A stretch of DNA of 64,000 nucleotides from Palsa-1392 sp963819975 (GTDB lineage Bacteria > Verrucomicrobiota > Verrucomicrobiia > Chthoniobacterales > UBA10450): NCBI GenBank assembly GCA_963819975.1, contig CAWFYE010000011.1, positions 496,001-560,000 on the forward strand, in the 5' to 3' direction. Of the stretch, positions 57,616-64,000 are shown in pieces. The number at the start of each line of letters is the position of its first letter. Positions within the stretch are counted from its first letter, which is position 1. The position numbers and the translations under genes are program-made. The notes under the pieces are model-generated. The model searched no databases, was not told the DNA's origin, and saw only the letters and a program-made list of their open reading frames with translations.

Positions 57616-58791
57616 TTAAGCGCCCGGCGCGGTCGTCCGCAAGACCGCAACCGCCGCCAGATCGTCCGGCAAGGCCTCGCCGGCATCCGGTGCGACGCGC
57701 TCGATCACCTTCCGCAGCAACCCCTCGGCGCTTGTTTCATCCGCCGCGATCAACGCTTGCAAACGCGCCGGGCTCCACCGTTCGCTCTCCTTCTTCGAGG
57801 ATCCGTAAAGGCCGTCGGTGTAAAGGAGAAATCCATCTCCCGGTTGCAGCTCGATCGCGGTCTCGGCAAAAGGCGAATGCTCGAGTAAGCCTAAGGGCGG
57901 CGCACTCGATCGCACCAGCTCCGCTGTCGCCCCGCGCCGCGCCACGAGAAGTGGAGGATGGCCTGCCCCGACCACGCTCGCCCGGCCGCTTTCGTGCTCG
58001 AGCGCGACACACATCGCGGTCATGAAAGAGCGCGCGCCGAAAATGCTGCGAAAATCGTCGTTCACCGCTTCCATGATTTTCACCGGCTCCGCGTGTTCCA
58101 CGCTCCCGTGATGAAAAAGCAACTTCGCCAAGGTCGTGAGAAGGGCCGCGGCCGCGCCATGACCAGTCGCGTCCGCGATCCAGAAAAGAGTGCGACGATC
58201 CGCCATCCGCAGCCAGCCATAGATATCCCCGCCGACCTGGATGACAGGCCGGTATTCGGCGGCAATTTCCCACCCTGGCAGATGCGGCGGCTTTTGCGGA
58301 ATAAGCGATTGCTGGGTGAGCCGGGCCGCCGCCAGGTCGCGTTCCAGGTTTTCTCGCCATGCTTCCAGTTCGTTATTCTGCTCCTGCAACTGGTGCCGCA
58401 ACGATTGCAGCCGTAACTGCGTATCAATCCGCGCGCGCAGGACTGGGAGATTGATCGGCTTGGTTACAAAATCATTCGCCCCCGCTTCCAGGCAGAGCAC
58501 CTCGCTTTGCTCGCCGCCGTCACCGGTCAGCATAATGACCGGCAACTGCGCGATCGCCGGGTCCCCGTCGGCTCGCAGCCGCGAGAGCACCTCGGCGCCG
58601 TCCATCTCCGGCATGTGGAAATCGAGCAGGAGGAGCGACGGCGCGTCTCTATGCAATGTTTTGAGCGCCTCGATCCCGCTGGCCGACTCCCGGCAGGTGT
58701 AGCCGGCGCTGCTCAGCGCACGCACTAGCATCCGCCGGCTCGCCCGATCGTCATCGATCACCAGGACGTTGTCTCCCTTTCGCTCGATCAT
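57616..58791 (-). CDS. Receiver-PP2C (RsbU/SpoIIE-like) phosphatase
   Basis: The 391-residue protein has a receiver domain (1-125, D12-D15 acidic cluster, phospho-acceptor D57 in LLLLDFHMPEMDG, K111) joined by a helical linker (about 130-165) to a PP2C domain with GGDIYGWLRMADRRTLFWIADATGHGAAAALL, GAGHPPLLV, LLYTDGLYG and DDLAAVAVL, which holds the metal-binding aspartates. Such proteins dephosphorylate an anti-sigma-factor antagonist in a partner-switching pathway, after phosphorylation of the receiver. No rsbV/W genes are nearby. The hybrid kinase 1 kb away may be its donor. Confidence 0.92.
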   Translation of the reverse strand: MIERKGDNVLVIDDDRASRRMLVRALSSAGYTCRESASGIEALKTLHRDAPSLLLLDFHMPEMDGAEVLSRLRADGDPAIAQLPVIMLTGDGGEQSEVLCLEAGANDFVTKPINLPVLRARIDTQLRLQSLRHQLQEQNNELEAWRENLERDLAAARLTQQSLIPQKPPHLPGWEIAAEYRPVIQVGGDIYGWLRMADRRTLFWIADATGHGAAAALLTTLAKLLFHHGSVEHAEPVKIMEAVNDDFRSIFGARSFMTAMCVALEHESGRASVVGAGHPPLLVARRGATAELVRSSAPPLGLLEHSPFAETAIELQPGDGFLLYTDGLYGSSKKESERWSPARLQALIAADETSAEGLLRKVIERVAPDAGEALPDDLAAVAVLRTTAPGA

Positions 58792-58933
58792 CTTTTTAGA
58801 TTCGGAACGCCAGCGGCGAGCATTCGCATTTTTTGTCGGAAATCAGATTGGCAGATTCGCCCCTGCAAATAAACTTTGTCACCCGCAATCGAATGAATTA
58901 CAAAACGGGACACATCGTCCAAGCCACCGCTTT

Positions 58934-59329
58934 ATGAAACCATCGATCTCGCTCGCGCTACTGACCGCCCTTTTTATCACTGCCTGTTCGGAACCGGAGC
59001 CGCCACCGCCAAGACGGCAGGCCGCTACCTACTCGTCTACCTCCCAGACGCAATACCCGCCGGTGCAGCAGCCGTTCGATCCGATGGCGACGCCGACGCC
59101 TCCGCCGGATTACCTCGCCACCCAGACTCCGCCCCCGGAGACGACCGCGCCCGCCGCGCAGGTTAAGCCGACCAAGGGCGATATTCCCTACGGCGTCCCG
59201 GTCCCGAGCAAGCCCGGGTTTGTCACCAGCCCCTATGCGCCCGACCAGGGCTATGTCGACGTGCGTGGCTTTCCGCCCGGGACCGAAGTGCGCGACCCGT
59301 ATACGAATAAAATCTTCCTCGTCCCCTAA
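58934..59329 (+). CDS. Small lipoprotein, proline-rich
   Basis: The 131-residue product has a lipoprotein signal ending LFITAC (C18), a Pro/Gln/Thr-rich linker and a C-terminal conserved-looking part GDIPYGVPVPSKPGFVTSPYAPDQGYVDVRGFPPGTEVRDPYTNKIFLVP. I do not know the family; the final tyrosine/proline stretch resembles short tails found on Verrucomicrobia envelope proteins. ATG 58934 begins the signal. The stop TAA (59327-59329) lies inside a copy of the repeated 8-mer. Confidence 0.72.
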   Translation: MKPSISLALLTALFITACSEPEPPPPRRQAATYSSTSQTQYPPVQQPFDPMATPTPPPDYLATQTPPPETTAPAAQVKPTKGDIPYGVPVPSKPGFVTSPYAPDQGYVDVRGFPPGTEVRDPYTNKIFLVP

Positions 59330-59478
59330 CGAATCGGCGTTTCGTTTTCGGACCGTCCGCCAGTCGCTGCATCCGGCGACGCGCGGCACGGTGCTGGACA
59401 TTTCCGCGCAACTTGGGATTCTTCTCCACATTTGCGTGATCGGCCGGCCGTTCGGCGCTCCTTTTTTAGACCTGGACC

Positions 59479-60831
59479 ATGGATGACCTTCGGATAAAAC
59501 GCGCACCGCGGATCGAGGCCGAGATCAACGTCTCAGGCGATAAAAGCATTTCTCACCGCGCGGTCATGATCGCGTCGCTTGCCAACGGGCCCTGCGTTCT
59601 GCGCGGCTTTTCCCGCAGCGCCGACTGCATGAACACGGTCATGGCAATGCGCGCGCTCGGGATCAAAATCGAGCAGCCCGAGCCCGAGATCCTTATCGTC
59701 CACGGCAAGCGACGGAAGCTCACCGCGCCCAAAGAGGAGATTAATTGCGGCAACTCCGGCACCACCATGCGGCTCCTTGCCGGGCTCCTCGCCGGACAAC
59801 CCTTTTCCAGCCAACTGGTCGGCGACGGCTCTCTCTCGACCCGGCCGATGAGCCGGATCATCGAGCCGCTCCGCCTGATGGGCGCGAAGATCGAAGCCGT
59901 TGGAGAAAACAATACCGCGCCACTCCGAATCGAAGGCGCCCCCTTGCACGGCATTAAGTACACGACCCCGGTGGCGAGCGCGCAGTTGAAGAGCGCACTC
60001 CTTTTCGCGGGACTTTTTGCGAAAGGGAAAACGACCGTCCAGGAACCGGTCACGACTCGCAATCACACCGAGTTGATGCTCAATTATTTTCTCGTCCGCA
60101 CCCACAAGGACGAAAATGGCGTGAGCGTCTTTGGCGATCATGTTCCGGAGTCGCGCGATTTCAGCATCCCGGGCGATATTTCTTCCGCCGCCTTCTGGCT
60201 GGTGGCCGCGGCCGCCCAGCCGGGCGGTCATGTTCTCGTTCGAGACGTCGGACTGAACGAAACTCGCACCGGCCTGCTCGGCGTCCTCGTGCGGATGGGC
60301 GCGCAAGTTCGGGAAGCGATCGAAGATGTCGACCAGGTGGAACCGCGCGGGATCGTCGAGATTACCGGCGCGCATCTCAAGGCGACCGTCATTCAGGGCA
60401 AGGAAGTGCCAAGGCTGATCGATGAGCTGCCGATTCTCGCCGTCGCCGGCGCGCTCGCCCACGGCACGACCATCATTCGCCACGCCCAGGAATTGCGGGT
60501 CAAGGAAACCGACCGGATCGCCGCCATCGCCCACAATTTGCGCTCGATGGGCGCGCAGGTGGTCGAACTTAGCGACGGGCTCGAAATTCACGGCCGCGCC
60601 CCGCTCCACGGCGCCCGCCTCTCCAGCTTTGGCGATCACCGCATCGCGATGGCCTTCGCCGTCGCCGGCATGTTCGCGGAAGGCGAGACCGTCATTCAGG
60701 ATGTGGATTGCGTCGCGACCTCCTATCCCGGTTTCGAAAAAACATTGAGCGAACTGGTCAATCCAACCAGCTTCCGCACCACCACGCGGGTCATCAGCTC
60801 GCTCTCCCACGCGCGCCCGGAGGAAGATTAG
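59479..60831 (+). CDS. aroA: 3-phosphoshikimate 1-carboxyvinyltransferase (EPSP synthase)
   Basis: The 450-residue protein has INVSGDKSISHRAVMIASLANG, NCGNSGTTMRLLAGLLAGQ, LVGDGSLSTRPMSRIIEPLR, DISSAAFWLVAAA, VLVRMGAQVRE, IDELPILAVAGALAHG, ELRVKETDRIAAIAHNL and FGDHRIAMAFAVAG. It joins shikimate-3-phosphate to phosphoenolpyruvate in aromatic amino acid synthesis. It heads an aroA-cmk-plsC series (22-base gap to cmk). No copy of the repeated 8-mer lies in it. Confidence 0.97.
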   Translation: MDDLRIKRAPRIEAEINVSGDKSISHRAVMIASLANGPCVLRGFSRSADCMNTVMAMRALGIKIEQPEPEILIVHGKRRKLTAPKEEINCGNSGTTMRLLAGLLAGQPFSSQLVGDGSLSTRPMSRIIEPLRLMGAKIEAVGENNTAPLRIEGAPLHGIKYTTPVASAQLKSALLFAGLFAKGKTTVQEPVTTRNHTELMLNYFLVRTHKDENGVSVFGDHVPESRDFSIPGDISSAAFWLVAAAAQPGGHVLVRDVGLNETRTGLLGVLVRMGAQVREAIEDVDQVEPRGIVEITGAHLKATVIQGKEVPRLIDELPILAVAGALAHGTTIIRHAQELRVKETDRIAAIAHNLRSMGAQVVELSDGLEIHGRAPLHGARLSSFGDHRIAMAFAVAGMFAEGETVIQDVDCVATSYPGFEKTLSELVNPTSFRTTTRVISSLSHARPEED

Positions 60832-60853
60832 CCGCCCCGCGCCCGGCCTCGCG

Positions 60854-61513
60854 ATGAACACCATGGCCGCGCACAAAATCATCGCGATCGACGGCCCGGC
60901 GGCCTCCGGCAAGAGCAGTGTCGCGCGTGAACTCGCGCGCCGGCTTAGTTTCGTCTACGTCAATTCCGGCGCGATGTATCGCGCCATGACCTGGCTCGTC
61001 CTCGAGCGCGGGGTCGCCGCCGACGCGGCCGCGATTGAGCGACTGGCCGAGCAGGCACACATCTCCTGTGAATTGCGCGAACGCGATGCGCTCATGCTGA
61101 TCGATGGCGTCGATCCCGAACCGTTTCTGCGCGAAGATCGCGTGAATGAAAATGTCTCGCTCGTCAGCAGCGTCCCGCGCGTTCGTGAGATTTTGGTCGA
61201 TCATCTTCGCCGTTATGCCGCGACCAACAATCTCGTGATGGAAGGCCGCGACATCGGCTCGGTCGTTTTTCCGGAGACGCCCTTCAAGTTTTATATCGAC
61301 GCTTCCCCGGAGATCCGCCTCCGCCGGCGCGAGGCCCAGGGACAACGCGACCGGATCACCGCGCGCGATGAAGCGGATTCTTCGCGCCGAGCTTCCCCGC
61401 TCATCATCGCGGAAGACGCCCACGTCATCGACAGCTCGAACCTGACGATTGACGGCGTCGTCGGCGAAATCATCGGTCGCCTGAAACTGAAGGGCCTAAC
61501 GATTCCGCGGTGA
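60854..61513 (+). CDS. cmk: Cytidylate kinase
   Basis: The 219-residue protein is Cmk: IIAIDGPAASGKSSVARELARRL (P-loop), VNSGAMYRAMTWLVLERG, LVMEGRDIGSVVFPETPFKFYIDASPEIRLRRR and the arginine-rich lid. It phosphorylates CMP and dCMP. Two in-frame ATGs (60854, 60863) are possible starts. aroA-cmk is a frequent neighbourhood. Its end overlaps plsC by four bases (GTGA), and one 9-mer copy (61494) is read as G-L-T in its last codons, with the CTA codon. Confidence 0.95.
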   Translation: MNTMAAHKIIAIDGPAASGKSSVARELARRLSFVYVNSGAMYRAMTWLVLERGVAADAAAIERLAEQAHISCELRERDALMLIDGVDPEPFLREDRVNENVSLVSSVPRVREILVDHLRRYAATNNLVMEGRDIGSVVFPETPFKFYIDASPEIRLRRREAQGQRDRITARDEADSSRRASPLIIAEDAHVIDSSNLTIDGVVGEIIGRLKLKGLTIPR

Positions 61514-62121
61514 ATCCCTGGTATTTCACCGTTTACCATCTCACCCGCTTCGTCGCGCGGGTCTTCTTTCGTTTTCGCGTCATCCACCCCGAGCGTGTCA
61601 TCCAGGAGGGCCCGGTCATTTTGGCGATGAACCACGAGAGCTATCTCGATCCGCCTTTTGCCGGCATCGGCTGCCGGCGGGCGATTTATTTTCTCGCTCG
61701 CAAATCGCTCCTCGACGTCCCGGTCCTGGGCTGGATCTTGCCGAAACTGAATGTCATTCCGGTCGACCAGGAAGGCGGCGACCGGAGCGCACTCAAGGCA
61801 ATCATCCGGATCCTGCGCGCGAATCATTGCACGCTGGTTTTCCCCGAGGGTTCGCGCACTCTCGGTGGCCACCTCCAGCCGCCGCAGCCCGGGATCGGTC
61901 TGGTCATTGCCAAAACCCTCGCTCCGGTTGTTCCGATGCGGATCTTTGGAGCACATCAAGCCCTGCCCCGCGGTGGCGGCAGGCTGCGCTTTTGCCCGAT
62001 CACGATTGTTGTCGGTGAACCGATCCGTTTTACCGCAGCCGACATCGAAGGGAACGGACGCGAAGCGTATCCTCGCCTCGCGCAGTGCGTGATGGACGCG
62101 ATCGCCGCGCTGCAGTTGTAG
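61510..62121 (+). CDS. plsC: 1-acyl-sn-glycerol-3-phosphate acyltransferase
   Basis: The 203-residue protein starts at GTG 61510 and has the acyltransferase motifs NHESYLD (H42, D47), VIPVDQEGGDRSALK, FPEGSRTLGG and VVPMRIFGA. The N-terminal hydrophobic part anchors it at the inner membrane. It makes phosphatidic acid. Its stop codon TAG (62119-62121) is in the first bases of a repeat element that follows. Co-translation with cmk is likely. Confidence 0.93.
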   Translation: MNPWYFTVYHLTRFVARVFFRFRVIHPERVIQEGPVILAMNHESYLDPPFAGIGCRRAIYFLARKSLLDVPVLGWILPKLNVIPVDQEGGDRSALKAIIRILRANHCTLVFPEGSRTLGGHLQPPQPGIGLVIAKTLAPVVPMRIFGAHQALPRGGGRLRFCPITIVVGEPIRFTAADIEGNGREAYPRLAQCVMDAIAALQL

Positions 62122-62188
62122 ACGTTTCGCTCTGCGAAACGCGAGAGTTGCCGCCGACCCCCGCGCCTCCCAGGGGGAGGCGTCTACA
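62117..62188. repeat. 72-bp inverted-repeat element overlapping the plsC stop
   Basis: TGTAGACG (62117-62124) and CGTCTACA (62181-62188) form perfect 8-bp ends. Inside are GTTTCGC-TCT-GCGAAAC and CGCCTCCC-AGG-GGGAGGCG hairpins. It is a complete, MITE/REP-like element that has inserted at or formed the end of plsC, supplying its stop codon. Confidence 0.65.
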
Positions 62189-62224
62189 CGTTGCCACCCG
62201 CCCATCTCCACCGGATATTCAGCG

Positions 62225-62431
62225 ATGGAATTACCCGGACCACCCTCGCGCCCGCCCAGCGTGACCCGTGCCCCAGCCAGCGGATTGAAGCTCATGCTCG
62301 TCATCCTGATTGTCTTTGCACTCCTCGCGGGCTATGGGAAGTGGCGGCATTCCCGGCGGTCGCAGACCGAGACTTTCACGATCGTTCCCGCGCCGGGCAA
62401 TTCGCCGGCTCCCTCGCCTAACGAGAACTAA
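62225..62431 (+). CDS. Small single-span membrane protein
   Basis: The 68-residue product has one membrane helix (LMLVILIVFALLAGYGKW, about residues 23-40), a basic segment and a short Pro/Ser tail ending PSPNEN. The N-terminus MELPGPPSRPPSVTRAP is soluble. I know no family. Its last codons use a 9-mer copy (62416) as P-N-E. It sits between plsC and the DUF6600 lipoprotein and could be expressed from either side. Confidence 0.5.
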   Translation: MELPGPPSRPPSVTRAPASGLKLMLVILIVFALLAGYGKWRHSRRSQTETFTIVPAPGNSPAPSPNEN

Positions 62432-62493
62432 CGCACTCCGCAAACCGCCGTTTTGTTTCGAATAACCTCGGACCGAATTGGTCTCACTATCCT

Positions 62494-64000
62494 ATGAAGA
62501 GAAACTTCCTGCTCCCGCTCCTCGTCGCTTTCGCCCTTGGGGCCGGCGCCTGCCAGAAACAACAAACCGAAGCGGAACGGAACGCCGAGATCGAGCGCCA
62601 GGTGCAGGATCGATTGAAGACCGAACGCCAGGCCGACGACCGGCAAAAGATGGCCGAGCGCCAGGCCGCGCTCGAAGCGCGCATCAATGCCCTCGCCGCC
62701 GCCCAAAAAAAACCGTCCGCGACCGCGACGCCCGTCCCTAACGAACCCGCCGCCACCCCCGCGGTTGCCTCCTCTTCCGAGACCGAAACTGGTTCCTATT
62801 CCACCTTCTACCGCAAGTTGGATCCCTACGGCGACTGGATGGAAACGAGTGATTACGGCTACGTCTTTCAGCCGCGCCAGGCCACCCAAGCCCGCGACTG
62901 GCGCCCCTACACCAACGGCCATTGGGTTTATACCGATGCGGGATGGACCTGGATCTCGGACGAGAAATTCGGCTGGGCCACCTACCATTACGGCCGCTGG
63001 ATTCGCCTCCGCAGCGTCGGCTGGGTCTGGGTACCGGGCGAAAAGTGGGCTCCGGCGTGGGTTTCCTGGCGCAAAGGCGGCGACTACGTCGGCTGGGCGC
63101 CTCTCCCGCCCGAGGCGCAGTTCGACCGCCAGACCGGCATCCGTAACTGGGCCGACAACTATTACGACATCGGTCCCGAGCAATACGCCTTTGTTCCGGC
63201 TAACGAATTCGGCCGCAAGCTCACTCCGCGCGAGATCGTCCCGACCGAGCGCAACGTCACGATCATTAACCAGACGACGAACGTGACCAACATCGTCTAC
63301 AACAATTCCGTGATCGTCGATCAAGGCCCGAGCTACGACGACCTGCGCAAGCCGAGCCGGCAACCGATCGAACGTTATCGCCTCGAGCGGACCCACAGCA
63401 TGACGAGCGACGTCCCGGTTTTTAAGGGCGAAGTGGTGGCGCTGCCGACGGTTGATTTCCGTTCGGCCGGAGGCGCGGCGCGCCCCAACAGGGTCACGCG
63501 GACGATCGCGCAACCGGTCGTGGAACGTGGCTGGGCGGGAATTCAAGATCCGCAGGAAGTGCGGAAAACCCGCGCCAAGATGGAGGCGGAAGCGACCCCG
63601 CCGCCTAACCCTCCGCCCAAAAGGTTCGTTAGGCCGGAGCGTAGCGTCATTCCGCCGCGGCCCGCCCCAGTGCAGGTGGGCCGGCCCGGAAAGCCAGCGA
63701 TACCGAAGGCGAGTGGAACTCCTGTGCGCGCGCGTAGCACTCCGCTACAGCTTTCGCCCACGCCCAGCCCGCGGCCGAGCCCCACCGCCGCGCGGCCGGA
63801 GCCTCCCGGGCCGAGTCCGACCCAGAACGCTTTTTCGCCGAAAAAAGCGGATCGCAATCGCCAGGAGGCTGCCCGCGCCGCGCAGGAAGAAAAGCGGAAA
63901 CAACGCGAACAACAGCAGGCACAACGGCAGGCTGAGCGTCAGCAGAAAATGGAGAAGCGCCGCGGCCAAAAACCGGACCGCGCCGAGGCGTCGCCCGCCG
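62494..64000 (+). CDS. DUF6600-type lipoprotein, cut by the window edge
   Basis: The frame from ATG 62494 stays open to the last base (over 500 codons). It has a lipoprotein signal ending LGAGAC (C20), a charged coiled-coil segment (ERNAEIERQVQDRLKTERQA), and a W-rich domain with repeated GHWVYTDAGWTWISDEKFGWATYHYGRW and GWVWVPGEKWAPAWVSWR, which matches DUF6600. An Asn/Val strand segment and a long Pro/Arg-rich, then Gln/Arg-rich, tail follow. It is probably attached to the outer membrane and may bind glycan; the role is unknown. Two copies of the repeated 8-mer (62737, 63626) lie inside. Confidence 0.85.
   Translation, partial: MKRNFLLPLLVAFALGAGACQKQQTEAERNAEIERQVQDRLKTERQADDRQKMAERQAALEARINALAAAQKKPSATATPVPNEPAATPAVASSSETETGSYSTFYRKLDPYGDWMETSDYGYVFQPRQATQARDWRPYTNGHWVYTDAGWTWISDEKFGWATYHYGRWIRLRSVGWVWVPGEKWAPAWVSWRKGGDYVGWAPLPPEAQFDRQTGIRNWADNYYDIGPEQYAFVPANEFGRKLTPREIVPTERNVTIINQTTNVTNIVYNNSVIVDQGPSYDDLRKPSRQPIERYRLERTHSMTSDVPVFKGEVVALPTVDFRSAGGAARPNRVTRTIAQPVVERGWAGIQDPQEVRKTRAKMEAEATPPPNPPPKRFVRPERSVIPPRPAPVQVGRPGKPAIPKASGTPVRARSTPLQLSPTPSPRPSPTAARPEPPGPSPTQNAFSPKKADRNRQEAARAAQEEKRKQREQQQAQRQAERQQKMEKRRGQKPDRAEASPA

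Larger units (their letters stand above)
3387..63634. repeat. Dispersed 8-mer CCTAACGA / TCGTTAGG (9-mer with outer G/C)
   Basis: Hand count gives 57 exact copies. TCGTTAGG on the plus strand at 3387, 5459, 5567, 10701, 16130, 17006, 17179, 17979, 18836, 19024, 19327, 24757, 25517, 27389, 28159, 28646, 30114, 30789, 30865, 35855, 43760, 45658, 47016, 53618, 56636, 57231, 57248, 63626. CCTAACGA at about 4232, 6262, 9105, 9863, 12132, 13194, 15185, 16400, 16755, 17578, 18454, 19916, 21295, 24301, 29445, 31101, 34391, 41157, 42751, 43163, 43406, 45381, 46593, 48799, 56210, 59325, 61495, 62417, 62737. In 41 of them the ninth base is the G/C of the 9-mer. Seven more keep only the 7-mer core (1091, 8937, 11705, 13036, 14330, 25343, 37181). 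Confidence 0.92.

Noticed and set aside
59533..60912. 459-codon open frame opposite aroA
   Set aside because: Antisense shadow of aroA, with no recognisable protein features.
3387..63634. Reading the repeated word as a Chi or KOPS-type motif
   Set aside because: Both orientations are about equal on each strand across the window, whereas those motifs are strongly strand-biased; a window spanning the origin or terminus could mask this, so a genome-wide check is still the decisive test.
1..64000. CRISPR array, prophage or insertion sequence
   Set aside because: No regularly spaced repeats with unique spacers, no integrase, transposase or phage structural gene was seen.

Overview
The window is GC-rich, gene-dense DNA from a Gram-negative bacterium, most probably a soil-type member of Verrucomicrobiota (Chthoniobacterales-like); this assignment is inferred. 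The signs are an LPS acyltransferase/heptosyltransferase gene, outer-membrane and lipoprotein genes, two ADOP-type (MacB/FtsX) permeases, SWIB and SET domain proteins as found in the PVC group, and secreted proteins sharing a repeated C-terminal domain with an IGGF core. No phage, plasmid, IS transposase, rRNA or CRISPR array was seen.

Layout. 0-14.4 kb: a cut-off sulfotransferase, a DinB-like protein, an AI-2E-type permease, a DUF819 protein, a bPH2 pair, two ADOP permeases (the second with a PadR regulator), a DUF5694 protein, an atypical M20 peptidase with a cupin, OsmC and a SET protein. 14.4-15.2 kb is a small decayed patch (frameshifted DUF6691 gene and a membrane-protein remnant). 15.2-19.9 kb: an outer-membrane barrel and an overlapping 5-oxoprolinase operon (pxpB-pxpC-pxpA plus an APC permease). 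19.9-27.7 kb: a secreted-protein island (two matrixin-type metalloproteases, a small secreted partner, a large beta-helix protein) and a divergent LuxR-type regulator. 27.9-36 kb: tRNA-Lys, HAD, hemolysin III-like protein, a doubled AhbA/AhbB-like protein, birA, nadC, a free-standing 5'-3' exonuclease, a GYF membrane protein and an aldehyde dehydrogenase. 36-38 kb: a secreted protein followed by a clear terminator. 38-42.6 kb: translation and nucleotide genes (rsmI, rplU, rpmA, adk, fmt, pyrH, frr). 42.6-48.5 kb: surface polysaccharide genes, including an LpxL-WaaF fusion. 48.5-51 kb: panC and nadB. 51-59.3 kb: a secreted protein, a dynamin-like GTPase, a polysaccharide deacetylase, two signalling proteins, a thioredoxin-fold protein, SWIB and a lipoprotein. 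59.5-64 kb: aroA, cmk, plsC, a small membrane protein and a DUF6600 lipoprotein that runs off the end.

The most unusual signal is not a gene. The 8-mer CCTAACGA / TCGTTAGG, most often as the 9-mer GCCTAACGA / TCGTTAGGC, occurs 57 times by hand count where about two would be expected by chance. Copies lie in both orientations about equally, inside and between genes of unrelated function, using rare codons (TTA, CTA, AGG) and in five places supplying the stop codon. Density and lack of strand bias resemble the DNA uptake sequences of Neisseria and Haemophilus. I know of no such motif described for this kind of organism; the uptake interpretation is a hypothesis.
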